A DNA stretch of 64,000 nt from Tenacibaculum sp. L6 (GTDB taxonomy: Bacteria; Bacteroidota; Bacteroidia; Flavobacteriales; Flavobacteriaceae). Both the position numbers and the translations under genes were made by a program. Numbering within the stretch: position 1 is the stretch's first letter; the number at the start of each line of letters is the position of its first letter. Where the stretch lies: the NCBI RefSeq assembly GCF_028823685.1, contig NZ_JAPEHZ010000001.1:1-64000 (forward strand), read 5' to 3'. The notes under the pieces were generated by a model. It was not told the DNA's origin, searched no databases, and worked only from the letters and a program-made list of their open reading frames with translations. Positions 55,016 to 63,895 of the stretch are shown piece by piece.

Positions 55016-56506
55016 TTAATCAACGCCTTGGGCGTCGCTGATAATTCTATCAATAAATTCAGTTTTTATATATAGTTGCTTTGCTAAGTTATATAGCACC
55101 TCAACTTCTGAAGCATCTATGCTTCCATCAGCATAAGAAATAATAGATAAATCTCTTAGAATATTTAATTTTTGCATCACAGAAATTACAATGTCTAACT
55201 CTTTTGCTAGCGCTATAATCTCATCAATAATATCTTGCTCTGTTAATCCTTTAATAGTTAACATACACTGTGCAAAAACTGATGGAGACACCACACTACT
55301 CAACGCCTGTATTTCAGAATCATCCACAACGCCATCTGCCTTTGAAATCATATAACCACCTAAGAACATAAAACGTTGAATTTTTTCTGAATGTTCAGTT
55401 TCATTTCCTAAATCTTCTGGCTCCATCAACGACATAATTCGCTGTATTTCTAGCTCCATCGCTTCTTCTGTTATTTCTCCGTTAATTTCAGGATTGAATA
55501 ACTCATACGTTTTACTCTTATTGAATAACTCTAACGCTTTAATACGAAGTGGGCTAAACGGATGACTACTATACCAATCTGATGGATCGTGTGTGTCGTC
55601 ATTTAAAACTTCTTCTAAATCTGAAAATTGATTGATATACTCGGTTAATTTAAAATCTAAAGAATCAGAAGTTACCCCTGACGATAACTTAAAGAAGGTT
55701 CTTGCTGCTGCCTCAAAACTCTTACAACATAATAAACCAGCTCTGTCGGCACTAATTTCTGCATTACGATTCCACGCATATAATTTCATTGCATGAATTG
55801 GCGCTAAGTCGTTTACTCCTTCGTCTAAAATATGTTTTACTGGATAATTGAAATGCTCGAATAAAACATGTCCGATTTCATGACCAATAACAAAAGCTAG
55901 TTCATCTTTTGTAAAACGTTCTAAAATTCCCGAAGTTAAAATAATATACAATTTATCTTCATCTGGTGGGTAGCATGATGCGTTGAATTTATCTTCCTGG
56001 TACACAAAAAACTCAATATCTGCTTTCAGTTTTAACACCTCTTTACAATGATCTCCAATTTCATGAAGTACAGGCGCTAGCATTTTTGTTAAGCGTAAAC
56101 TTGATTTTAACAAGTGTCTTCTCGATTGAAAAACTGGATTGTTTTCCTTTATTCTTTCCAACGTTTTTTGAATTAGCTCATCTTCTTGAAACTCCAAAAC
56201 ATAATCTCGATCACCGTCATACACCAACGCATTTAAATCAATATCTGCTCTCGAGTTATCATATACCTCTTGAATGTTCTCTGTTACATTTTTAAGGTTC
56301 AACTCGTTAATTTCTTCAATACGTTTAGTGTATTGTTCAGCTAATTCTTTAGCTACGTTTTGAAAATGAACACTTGCTTGGTGAATTAATTCATTATCCC
56401 CGTTTTGTTGCGCAAGGTTTAAGTCATCCATCATTTTATTTTGCGCTTGCGTTAACGCATCTTGATGTTCTTTTTCTAATTCTGATAATGTGGTAGATTG
56501 ATACAT
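55016..56506 (-). CDS. M48-family metallopeptidase with TerB-like C-terminus
   Basis: This 496-residue protein has an N-terminal helical region, an M48 peptidase domain at about residues 100-335 (HEIGH at 209-213; third ligand Glu in NAEISADRAG) and a C-terminal region of about 130 residues with two Asp-rich loops (SKADGVVDDSE and SYADGSIDASE) like TerB domains. It has no membrane helices or signal peptide, so it should be a cytoplasmic protease. It is the last gene of a four-gene cassette. Confidence 0.85.
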   Translation of the reverse strand: MYQSTTLSELEKEHQDALTQAQNKMMDDLNLAQQNGDNELIHQASVHFQNVAKELAEQYTKRIEEINELNLKNVTENIQEVYDNSRADIDLNALVYDGDRDYVLEFQEDELIQKTLERIKENNPVFQSRRHLLKSSLRLTKMLAPVLHEIGDHCKEVLKLKADIEFFVYQEDKFNASCYPPDEDKLYIILTSGILERFTKDELAFVIGHEIGHVLFEHFNYPVKHILDEGVNDLAPIHAMKLYAWNRNAEISADRAGLLCCKSFEAAARTFFKLSSGVTSDSLDFKLTEYINQFSDLEEVLNDDTHDPSDWYSSHPFSPLRIKALELFNKSKTYELFNPEINGEITEEAMELEIQRIMSLMEPEDLGNETEHSEKIQRFMFLGGYMISKADGVVDDSEIQALSSVVSPSVFAQCMLTIKGLTEQDIIDEIIALAKELDIVISVMQKLNILRDLSIISYADGSIDASEVEVLYNLAKQLYIKTEFIDRIISDAQGVD

Positions 56507-56517
56507 ACTTTTTCTTT

Positions 56518-57678
56518 TTAAGCTCCTACTGGAACTGTCGAGTTAGACAATTTTAATAACCTTCCTTTTAGATCAAAAATTCCTAAAATTTGATCTTCTC
56601 CTTTTTTAGCAACGATATTATTTCCTGATACCTCAACCTCATATCCTTTTTGAACTAAATAGCAAAACAATGCATGCTTGTGTTCAAAATCCATACGAGT
56701 AGTTGTTTTTGAGAAGTGTGAACAAATTAAAGCAGGAATGTTTATCTCTTTTTCATCAACCATATCCGTATATAATAATACATACACAGTAAGCCCTTTA
56801 AAAGGTAATGGAGCATAACAACTTGCTTGATTTATTCCTGTTGCTACGAATGAGAAATAATGACCAGGATCGTGTTCTGTTTCTATTTTTGATGAAAGCA
56901 AATCTTCTATCCCATGTTGTTCCCCTAAAGCTTTCATTTGTAATGAAGCTTCTAAAAATTGTTCTGGAATACCGCTTTGTTTATTTGCCCAAGCCCATAA
57001 CCAAGATTGCTCATTATGAGAGTAGGTTCCTAACACCTGCATTTTAAAGGTAAGATCACCATAAGTTACCGTTCCCTGAAGCATATCACAAGTCCAAGGT
57101 AAATCTTCAACAATATCAGCTAAATTATCTTGTTTTTCAAAAGCTAAAGCTACATATTGATTGTGCAACTGAGGTAAGCTTAATTTTATAGTGTTATCTA
57201 CCTTTCCTCCTACAATATTATTTGGGTTTTCTGTACTCTCAACACTGGCTTCGTTTCCTGCAAATTCTTCTAAATGCGTTTCTAAAAGGTGTACAATTCT
57301 TTCTGTTTTCTCTTCCACCTTATCAGCATTCATTATTGGACTGTGATTAATGGTTAACACCCCATCTACAAAAGTGATTGCTCTTTCTAAATTGTGCTCG
57401 TTATTTTCATTAACAATTTTTACTTCTTTTAATCCATTTTTTAGCAATTCTCCCCCAATTTCATCAATATTAATAGCACTAATTGCTTCTATTAAAGGTT
57501 GAAAATATATTTTTGGAAACGTATCATTGTAAAGGTGTGAAAACTTATCTTCTACCAATGTATCCCACGCTATGTTTAGTGATACGTTAAATCCTGCTTT
57601 ATTGTTTATTTCCGCTTCTAATGCTGGAAATGATTCGTTTTTAAATGTTTGAACTGCTCTTTTTTCTTTAAGACCCAT
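56518..57678 (-). CDS. DUF6882-like protein with duplicated N-terminal domain
   Basis: This 386-residue protein has an N-terminal domain (residues about 1-138) nearly matched by the 136-residue protein encoded at 58373-58783, followed by a DUF6882-like domain (LGTYSHNEQSWLWAWANKQSG near residue 215). Its role is unknown. It is cytoplasmic and lies 11 bases before the M48 gene. Confidence 0.72.
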   Translation of the reverse strand: MGLKEKRAVQTFKNESFPALEAEINNKAGFNVSLNIAWDTLVEDKFSHLYNDTFPKIYFQPLIEAISAINIDEIGGELLKNGLKEVKIVNENNEHNLERAITFVDGVLTINHSPIMNADKVEEKTERIVHLLETHLEEFAGNEASVESTENPNNIVGGKVDNTIKLSLPQLHNQYVALAFEKQDNLADIVEDLPWTCDMLQGTVTYGDLTFKMQVLGTYSHNEQSWLWAWANKQSGIPEQFLEASLQMKALGEQHGIEDLLSSKIETEHDPGHYFSFVATGINQASCYAPLPFKGLTVYVLLYTDMVDEKEINIPALICSHFSKTTTRMDFEHKHALFCYLVQKGYEVEVSGNNIVAKKGEDQILGIFDLKGRLLKLSNSTVPVGA

Positions 57679-57698
57679 TTTTTATTAATTTTAGTATT

Positions 57699-58340
57699 CT
57701 ACAATGCTTTTTCTATTTTCTCAACAAAAAGATTTTCTAACTCTTTAGGTAATACTTTATGAATCTCAATACCTATTTTTAAAACATCTCCTTCTTTGTT
57801 TACCTCTAGTTTTTCTGCGGTAGAAACAGCTATCGTTTTTATGTTTTTCCACGCTTCTAACCCCATTTCATCCTCAACTATCTGGTGTTTTGCTTTTAAC
57901 AAACTTGTAATAACATCTTTACAATTTAAACGAGCATTAGCCTCTTGTAATTCAGAGCTTTCAAATGATAAGTTAATAGTTGCTTCTAGCAACGCTTCTT
58001 GCTCTAAAACCCATCTTTTTAATTGTAAAGCACTAATAGATTCTTCTCCTATTGGACGACTGATGCTTCCTTTTGATAAAGAAACAGCCATCTTTTTAGG
58101 ATGTTTAATTCGTAAAACTGAAATTTCTTGGAGGTCGAAAAACAACACTTCTTGTTCTTCGGTTCTTAAACATGCAAATGTTTGGTAATCATCTTTCGTA
58201 ATGTCTACCACAAAACCCTCTACATAAAGTCCATTTTTTAGTGATAAAGCAATTGGTAGTTGCTTTTTTCCTCTAAACATGTTATGGATTATGACAGATG
58301 GTGATTGCGCTTTAAATTGATTGATATAATCTGTTTCCAT
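57699..58340 (-). CDS. Hypothetical protein with LSm-like N-terminal domain
   Basis: This 213-residue protein has an N-terminal segment (VIIHNMFRGKKQLPIALSL... then VEGFVVDI...FFDLQEISVLRI) with the strand order and spacing of Hfq/LSm RNA-binding folds; this is an inference from pattern. The C-terminal half is helical and unrecognised. It is 20 bases from the DUF6882 gene and 32 bases from the small paralogue gene. Confidence 0.6.
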   Translation of the reverse strand: METDYINQFKAQSPSVIIHNMFRGKKQLPIALSLKNGLYVEGFVVDITKDDYQTFACLRTEEQEVLFFDLQEISVLRIKHPKKMAVSLSKGSISRPIGEESISALQLKRWVLEQEALLEATINLSFESSELQEANARLNCKDVITSLLKAKHQIVEDEMGLEAWKNIKTIAVSTAEKLEVNKEGDVLKIGIEIHKVLPKELENLFVEKIEKAL

Positions 58341-58372
58341 AGCAATTTTTATTTTTGTTATAAATTACTAGA

Positions 58373-58783
58373 CTATAAGTTGTTCTCTAATAAATCAACA
58401 AGCACATCTGTTCTGTCTTGAACTTTATCTGCGTTTAAAATTGGGCTATGGTTTACTTGTAAAACTCCTTCTTCAAAGGTATAAGCATGCGTTGGGTTGT
58501 GGTGATCGTCTTTATTGGTAATTACCACTTTTTTTAACGATTCTGACAATGCTTCTTTCCCCATATCATCAGTTGCTATGGCTGAAAAAGCATCAATAAG
58601 TGGTTGGAAATAAATTTTAGGGTAACTGTCATCATATAAGTGTAAAAACTTATCCTCGAACATGGTATCCCATTCTACATCAATTGTTACATCGAAACCT
58701 GCTGCATTGTTTATTTGTTCTTTTAATGCAGGATATTTTTCTTCTTGAAAAGTCTTGGTGAATCTTTTTTCTTTAAGTCCCAT
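58373..58783 (-). CDS. Paralogue of the DUF6882 protein N-terminal domain
   Basis: This 136-residue protein matches the first 136 residues of the protein encoded at 56518-57678 along its length (shared MGLKEKR, YPKIYFQPLIDAFSAI, VNHSPILNADKVQ). No known domain is recognised. It is the first gene of the cassette and lies 91 bases downstream of the response-regulator gene. Confidence 0.75.
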   Translation of the reverse strand: MGLKEKRFTKTFQEEKYPALKEQINNAAGFDVTIDVEWDTMFEDKFLHLYDDSYPKIYFQPLIDAFSAIATDDMGKEALSESLKKVVITNKDDHHNPTHAYTFEEGVLQVNHSPILNADKVQDRTDVLVDLLENNL

Positions 58784-58874
58784 GGTATGATAATTTGTTT
58801 AGGTTTTTAACTATTTACCTCAAATCTACATGGAACTTTTCTTCTCTTTTAATGAGTTTTATATGTGTTACTTC

Positions 58875-59624
58875 TTATTTTGTATTCGTATTAAAATTCT
58901 CTAAAAACTGTTTTAAATACGTTTTCTTTCTTGATGATAAAGGAACATTTTCGCCACTTGACAACTTAACTGTATTAGCACTTACTGAAGCTAAATATTT
59001 TATATTAATTAAGTGAGATTGATGCACTCTAGCAAAAGCGTGTGTGCTTAAAATATTTTCGTAATACTTTAAGTTTCGAGCACTCATTATTTTTTTATCT
59101 GTAGTATAAAAAAGCGTATAACTTCCGTCTGATTGGCAACGTACAATATCATCTACATGTAAAAAATGTTGCTCTTCGGTAGTTTTAATAAGCAATGTTT
59201 TTTGAGCCTCTTTTTTATCAAACTCATTTATTTTACTTAGTGCTTGCGTGTATTTTTTCTCTTTTTCAAAGTCCGCTCTAAAACGTTCTATGCAAGCATT
59301 TAATTCGTCAGAATCTATAGGTTTTAATAAATAATCTACCGTATCAAACTTAATAGCTTTTATTGCAAATTCATCGTACGCTGTGGTAAATATCATCTTA
59401 AAGTTTATGGTTTCTAAGGCTTCTAATATTTGAAAAGCATTTCCTCCAATCAACTCAATATCTATAAACACTAAATCTAAATTATTGTTGCTTAAAAAAT
59501 CTATAGCTTCATCTACATTATCAATTTTAGCTACAATTTCTATATCTTTTTGCGTGTATTGCAACAGTTTTGTTAATGTGTTTAGTGCATTAAACTCATC
59601 TTCTATTATAGCAGCTTTTATCAT
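58875..59624 (-). CDS. LytTR-family response regulator
   Basis: This 249-residue protein has a receiver domain (acidic IIEDE, phospho-acceptor Asp55 in LVFIDIELIG, Lys in LLKPIDSDE) and a C-terminal LytTR DNA-binding domain (DDIVRCQSDGSYTLFYTTD, FARVHQSHLINI). It starts 1 base after the sensor kinase ends. It may control the downstream cassette. Confidence 0.93.
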   Translation of the reverse strand: MIKAAIIEDEFNALNTLTKLLQYTQKDIEIVAKIDNVDEAIDFLSNNNLDLVFIDIELIGGNAFQILEALETINFKMIFTTAYDEFAIKAIKFDTVDYLLKPIDSDELNACIERFRADFEKEKKYTQALSKINEFDKKEAQKTLLIKTTEEQHFLHVDDIVRCQSDGSYTLFYTTDKKIMSARNLKYYENILSTHAFARVHQSHLINIKYLASVSANTVKLSSGENVPLSSRKKTYLKQFLENFNTNTK

Positions 59625-59625
59625 T

Positions 59626-61506
59626 TTATAACTTTAATTTAAATACAACTTTTGTTCCTGATGGGTGTCCATCCTTATCGTGTAAATCTTCTATGGTAAA
59701 AGATTTTTCTTCTCCTTTATTTCTTATCTGTAATCTTTCAATAAAGATATCGGTAGCGTGTAAATCTTTTGCTATTTTTTCTTGACTCTTTTTTTGCTTC
59801 CTTCCTACTCCATTATCTTCAATTTCAAAAAAAAGTTCTTCACCTGTTTTTCGAATATTTAAGTTCAATATTCCTCCTGATTTCTTTTCTTTCAACCCAT
59901 ATTCAATAGCATTTTCAACAAAAGGTTGTAACAGCATCGGGGGCACTTTAATTTGTTTGGTATTACAGTTTTCACAAACATTTATATGATAGGTAAAACT
60001 ATTATTAAATCGAAGTTGTTGTGTATCTATGTAATTAGATATCATAGCTAGTTCTTCTTCTAAGCTAATTTCTTCTTTTCGAACATAATCAAAATTTTGT
60101 CGAATAAGTTTTGAAAACTTAGCTATATAGTTTGATGATTTTACTGGGTTTCCTTCTAAAGTTATATTCTGAATCGCCGCTAAGGTGTTGAATATAAAAT
60201 GAGGATTCATTTGAGCTCTTAGCAAACGTTGTTCTAATTTTGAAGCTTTATTAGCCGCTCTTAGCTTATTATTATATCCAAAAAACAATGCTATAATTAA
60301 AATAAGTACCAACGATATAATTACACTAATTCCTAACCACCAATTTTGTTTGTTTATTTCTTTTTGATGGGTTAATGCTATTTCTTTTTCTTTAATTTTA
60401 TAGTTCACATTAGCAAAATGAAGAAGTTTTTGGTTTTGCTTTTTACTCTTAACCACTTCTATACTATCTCGTATTATTTGATGGTTTAATGCTTTTTGGT
60501 ACTGTTTCTTTAAAATAGCGATGGATATTAACTTATCTCGTATTTCTAATTCTTCTGTAAGATTTTTCTTACTCTTATAAATCGACATGGCTTTATTGTA
60601 ATTTACCTCCGCCGAATCTAACTTATTCGTTACCAAAAACAAGGTACCTAAACCTTTATATGGAGCTCCATTAAGTGTTTTTATATTTTTGTTAAGTTGT
60701 ACTGCTCCTCTTAAAAATTTTTCTGCTTCGTCAAACCGTTTTGCCTCTAAATAAGTATAGCCAATATTATTAAGAATGCTTACAATTGTTTTTGGATCTT
60801 TAGCAGACTCTCCTAAAGCCAAGGCTTCAGAAAATTGTTGTAAAGCTTTATTGTATTGATTTAATTTTAAATAAACCCCAGCTATATTACCTTTTATTGC
60901 AATTATAGAATTAGGATCGTTCGGATCGGTAAATAATTCTTCAGACCTTTTTATGTAAAACAATGCCTGTTCGTAATCTTTTAATATAAAATGAAGATTA
61001 AATAGCTGATTATTTGCCTTTGCTTGTAGTCGGGTGTTTTCTATTTTTTCGCCTATTTCTAAAGCCTCTAACGCATACTTTTGAGCATCTTCTAGCTCAT
61101 TTAGCTTCATACAAGTAGCACTTAATGTTATTAAGCTCCTTCCTTTATTATAATCATCTTTAAGGTTTGTAAATAATTTATAGGTTTCTAAGTGTATGTT
61201 TTTTGCCTCTATTAACTTATCGTTCAGGTAAAAAAGTTCTCCTTTGCTAAACAACAATAAAGCCCTGTTTTTAGAATTTTGTTTCTTTTCTAATAAACTA
61301 TCTATTTTTCTTAATCCTTCTTTTGGTTTTTGTTGAGAAATACTATCAACAGCTAATAAATATTCTTGTAAATCTTTATCTACATCATTTCTTTTACAGG
61401 CTGAAAAAACTAAAAGGGTATAGACGATATATAAAAAGTAGCTTCTTTTAAACAACGGCATTTTTTTGTAAGTAATTAGCCAACTAAAATAATTATATAT
61501 TTTCAT
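59626..61506 (-). CDS. LytS-type sensor histidine kinase with TPR repeats
   Basis: This protein has about six TPR repeats in the periplasm (residues about 70-350), one membrane helix near residue 390 and a LytS/YehU-type kinase domain with RAQMNPHFIFNTLAAIQN and the ATP-site motif EDNGVG. Two starts are possible: ATG 61506, preceded by a complete AAGGAGGTG Shine-Dalgarno sequence, or ATG 61461, which starts directly at a hydrophobic segment ending in an FSAC lipobox. I prefer 61506 because of the ribosome site. Confidence 0.9.
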   Translation of the reverse strand: MKIYNYFSWLITYKKMPLFKRSYFLYIVYTLLVFSACKRNDVDKDLQEYLLAVDSISQQKPKEGLRKIDSLLEKKQNSKNRALLLFSKGELFYLNDKLIEAKNIHLETYKLFTNLKDDYNKGRSLITLSATCMKLNELEDAQKYALEALEIGEKIENTRLQAKANNQLFNLHFILKDYEQALFYIKRSEELFTDPNDPNSIIAIKGNIAGVYLKLNQYNKALQQFSEALALGESAKDPKTIVSILNNIGYTYLEAKRFDEAEKFLRGAVQLNKNIKTLNGAPYKGLGTLFLVTNKLDSAEVNYNKAMSIYKSKKNLTEELEIRDKLISIAILKKQYQKALNHQIIRDSIEVVKSKKQNQKLLHFANVNYKIKEKEIALTHQKEINKQNWWLGISVIISLVLILIIALFFGYNNKLRAANKASKLEQRLLRAQMNPHFIFNTLAAIQNITLEGNPVKSSNYIAKFSKLIRQNFDYVRKEEISLEEELAMISNYIDTQQLRFNNSFTYHINVCENCNTKQIKVPPMLLQPFVENAIEYGLKEKKSGGILNLNIRKTGEELFFEIEDNGVGRKQKKSQEKIAKDLHATDIFIERLQIRNKGEEKSFTIEDLHDKDGHPSGTKVVFKLKL

Positions 61507-61508
61507 TT

Positions 61509-61517
61509 CACCTCCTT
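61509..61517 (-). promoter_or_regulatory. Strong Shine-Dalgarno sequence before the sensor kinase
   Basis: On the minus strand AAGGAGGTG stands 2 to 4 bases before ATG 61506, perfectly complementary to the 16S rRNA tail. Such sites are rare in Bacteroidota, so it decides the start and may be regulatory. Confidence 0.65.
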
Positions 61518-61627
61518 ATCCTCCACTTTAACAAAACGTTTATAAAATAATAGTACGCGTTTATAAAACACCTAAAAGCCAGCCCCAAATTTCTAAGATA
61601 TTTGACTAAAAAATTAAATTATTAATA

Positions 61628-62080
61628 ATGAGTACAGTTGAAACTATAGAAGAAGTTATTAAAACAGGATCTTGTAATTTAACGAGTTTTGAAAAGATTG
61701 AGGAAATTTCTAAACCAAAAGTTAGTATTGATGGGGCTTATCTTTTAATTTATAATTGGCCAGACGATCCCAGTGGTGCTAACACTACTATTCACGTTGA
61801 TCTTACCTATTTATTTATACATAACGACCAAGAATACAAAGCTGTTACAAGAACCAAATTTTATGATTTTGATGTTGCTAAGTTTGAAAACTTACCTAAA
61901 AAATACTTTATAACCGAATATCATAAATTGGTAGAGCACGCATTGATACTTTCTAAACAAACAATAGAAGAGAAGCTTGAAGAGCCTTTAAGCTCTGTTA
62001 TTCCTTTTAACTTTAACCGTCAAGATAGTATATTATTGGCTATAAATGCAGGATATTCTAGACAGATAGATTACGTATAA
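61628..62080 (+). CDS. Hypothetical protein
   Basis: This 150-residue acidic protein has no signal peptide or known motif that I recognise; it contains DGAYLLIYNWPDDPSGANTT and an NFNRQDSILLAINAGYSR C-terminus. It is divergent from the sensor kinase and ends at a hairpin terminator. The function is unknown. Confidence 0.65.
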   Translation: MSTVETIEEVIKTGSCNLTSFEKIEEISKPKVSIDGAYLLIYNWPDDPSGANTTIHVDLTYLFIHNDQEYKAVTRTKFYDFDVAKFENLPKKYFITEYHKLVEHALILSKQTIEEKLEEPLSSVIPFNFNRQDSILLAINAGYSRQIDYV

Positions 62081-62118
62081 ACACCCTAACTAGGTGTTGA
62101 TGATTCCCCTAATTCTCT

Positions 62119-62156
62119 CAGTTATCAATATAAATACATTGGTAACTGATTTTTTA
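62119..62156 (+). terminator. Terminator of the hypothetical gene
   Basis: CAGTTA and TAACTG with inner CAA/TTG pairs form a stem followed by a T-run. A smaller hairpin (AACACC...GGTGTT, 62080-62098) precedes it. Confidence 0.65.
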
Positions 62157-63005
62157 GTCCTTTAATACATACTCATACAATTTACTACTTCCAATTTTGT
62201 CCGCTTCATCAGTTATATAAAGCGTTGTATCATCCTTAAAATCAACTCCTTCTTTTTGAGATATATGATTGAATATATATTCTTTTACATCTCCACTAAA
62301 AAAGTCGTCTCCCTTAAAATTTGTGAATATTAAAACCGATTGATGTGTTAACAAAGCTACCTTATTTTTATCTGAAGAAATAGCTGATGCAGTTATTACA
62401 CAATGAGCATCGCTGCAATTAGTATAATCAGAAATGTATGTTGCTATATGTTCTCCCGTTGTGGCAGGAACTTTATATAAAGTTGTTTTTCCATATTGAT
62501 CTTTTACTCTACTCTTTGTAAAAATATATAGAAATCCGTCTTTGTAGATTAAGGATTCTGCATCAAAAAAACGGTCTTTCTTTTTTGGCGGAAACTTAGT
62601 TTGATTAGGGTATGAAAATTGTATTTTTTCTACCTCTATATTGTCTCCTTTTAACAAGTCTTCTTTCTTGATTTTTAGAATTACTAAATTCTTTCTTTTA
62701 TTATCATTATTTCCGAAGTCTGCAATATATAAGTTTCCTTTATCATCAGAAGTTAAATCTTCCCAGTCGTAATTTTTAGCGTTTATTGATATCGTTTTTT
62801 CAATTTTACCTTCAGAAGTTACTTTGTATAATTCTGATTTGTTACCACTATCATTTATCATCCAAACTTTATCTGAATTAGCTTCCTTTTCAATTCCAGA
62901 AACCTCATCAAGTAACTTAGGTAAATTCGTGACAACTTTAAGCTGTCCATAGTTTTGACAACCTAAAAGAATAAATAAAAAGAAAAATATACTGAGCTTT
63001 TTCAT
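62154..63005 (-). CDS. Lipoprotein with beta-propeller-like pattern
   Basis: This 283-residue protein has a lipobox (ILLGC, Cys16) and repeated strand patterns (DDKGNLYIADFGNN, YKDGFLYIFTKS) like a beta-propeller. The N-terminal NLPKLLDEVSGIEKEA resembles SdiA-regulated lipoproteins. ATG 63005 is used; longer starts lie inside the preceding Gly-rich gene. The function is unknown. It follows the TPM gene by 7 bases. Confidence 0.72.
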   Translation of the reverse strand: MKKLSIFFFLFILLGCQNYGQLKVVTNLPKLLDEVSGIEKEANSDKVWMINDSGNKSELYKVTSEGKIEKTISINAKNYDWEDLTSDDKGNLYIADFGNNDNKRKNLVILKIKKEDLLKGDNIEVEKIQFSYPNQTKFPPKKKDRFFDAESLIYKDGFLYIFTKSRVKDQYGKTTLYKVPATTGEHIATYISDYTNCSDAHCVITASAISSDKNKVALLTHQSVLIFTNFKGDDFFSGDVKEYIFNHISQKEGVDFKDDTTLYITDEADKIGSSKLYEYVLKD

Positions 63006-63012
63006 GTACAAA

Positions 63013-63873
63013 TTACCAACCTCCTGTGGCACCACCACCACCGAAACCACCGCCGCCAAAGCCTCCTCCGAAGCCACCGCCACCGAAACCTCCAGACGAT
63101 CCACCTCCAAAGCTTCCACCACCAAAGCTTCCACCACCAAAACCGCCTCTTCCTGCGTTGCTTAAAATAATGATATCTAGTAAATCTCTAACAGAATCTG
63201 TTTTTCTATAATTTCTTCCTCCACCGCGATTCCCCCTATTTCCGCTAGAAATAATAATAAAAAATACTATGAGAATAATTATAAAAACAATAAATCCAAA
63301 ACCACCACTTCCTTTGGTTTGTTTTCTACTACCTTTATACTCACCGCTCATTACTTTAAAAATGGCTTCTACTCCGCTATCTAATCCTGCGTAATAATCT
63401 CCTTTTTTAAAGTAAGGAATTATGTCATATTCTATAATTTGACGAGAAACATAATCGGTAAGTAAGTGTTCGGTTCCGTAACCTGTTCTAATCGTTATTT
63501 TTCGATCATTTTGAGCAAGTAACACAAACACTCCATTATCCTCTTTTTCTTGTCCAATTCCCCATTCATGTGCCCAATTAGTTGCTAAATACCCTATATT
63601 CTCCCCTTCAGTAGAATTAATAATTGCTACCACCACTTGTGTTGAAGTAGTATCTGAATATTTAATAAGTTTATTTTCTAAACTTGCTTTTTGACTTGGA
63701 GATAATAAATTGATATAGTCGTAAACACTCGTTTGGAATTTTGGCTTTTCAGGAATTTGAAAACCTTGTGAAAAAAGAGTTTGTCCACATAAAATTGCAA
63801 TAAAAAAAAGAACAACTTTTACCTTCTGTAACTTGTTTGTTCTTTTATATAATGACGTTATATTGTTTATCAT
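63013..63873 (-). CDS. TPM-domain membrane protein with Gly-rich tail
   Basis: This 286-residue protein has a signal peptide (ending TLFSQ), a TPM/Psb32/MOLO-1 domain (residues about 45-175: VYDYINLLSPSQ, GYGTEHLLTDYVSR), a membrane helix near residue 200 and a C-terminal tail of about 45 Gly-rich residues (GGFGGGSFGG repeats). ATG 63873 is preferred: AAGGA lies just upstream, and the longer start at 63915 overlaps the preceding gene. Such proteins often stand beside LemA genes. Confidence 0.85.
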   Translation of the reverse strand: MINNITSLYKRTNKLQKVKVVLFFIAILCGQTLFSQGFQIPEKPKFQTSVYDYINLLSPSQKASLENKLIKYSDTTSTQVVVAIINSTEGENIGYLATNWAHEWGIGQEKEDNGVFVLLAQNDRKITIRTGYGTEHLLTDYVSRQIIEYDIIPYFKKGDYYAGLDSGVEAIFKVMSGEYKGSRKQTKGSGGFGFIVFIIILIVFFIIISSGNRGNRGGGRNYRKTDSVRDLLDIIILSNAGRGGFGGGSFGGGSFGGGSSGGFGGGGFGGGFGGGGFGGGGATGGW

Positions 63874-63895
63874 ATTTCTTCCTTCAATGAAGGTT

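Noticed and set aside
63026-63211. Proline-rich reading frame on the plus strand
   Set aside because: It is the complement of the Gly-rich tail of the TPM protein; the repeated GGN codons read as CCN on the other strand.
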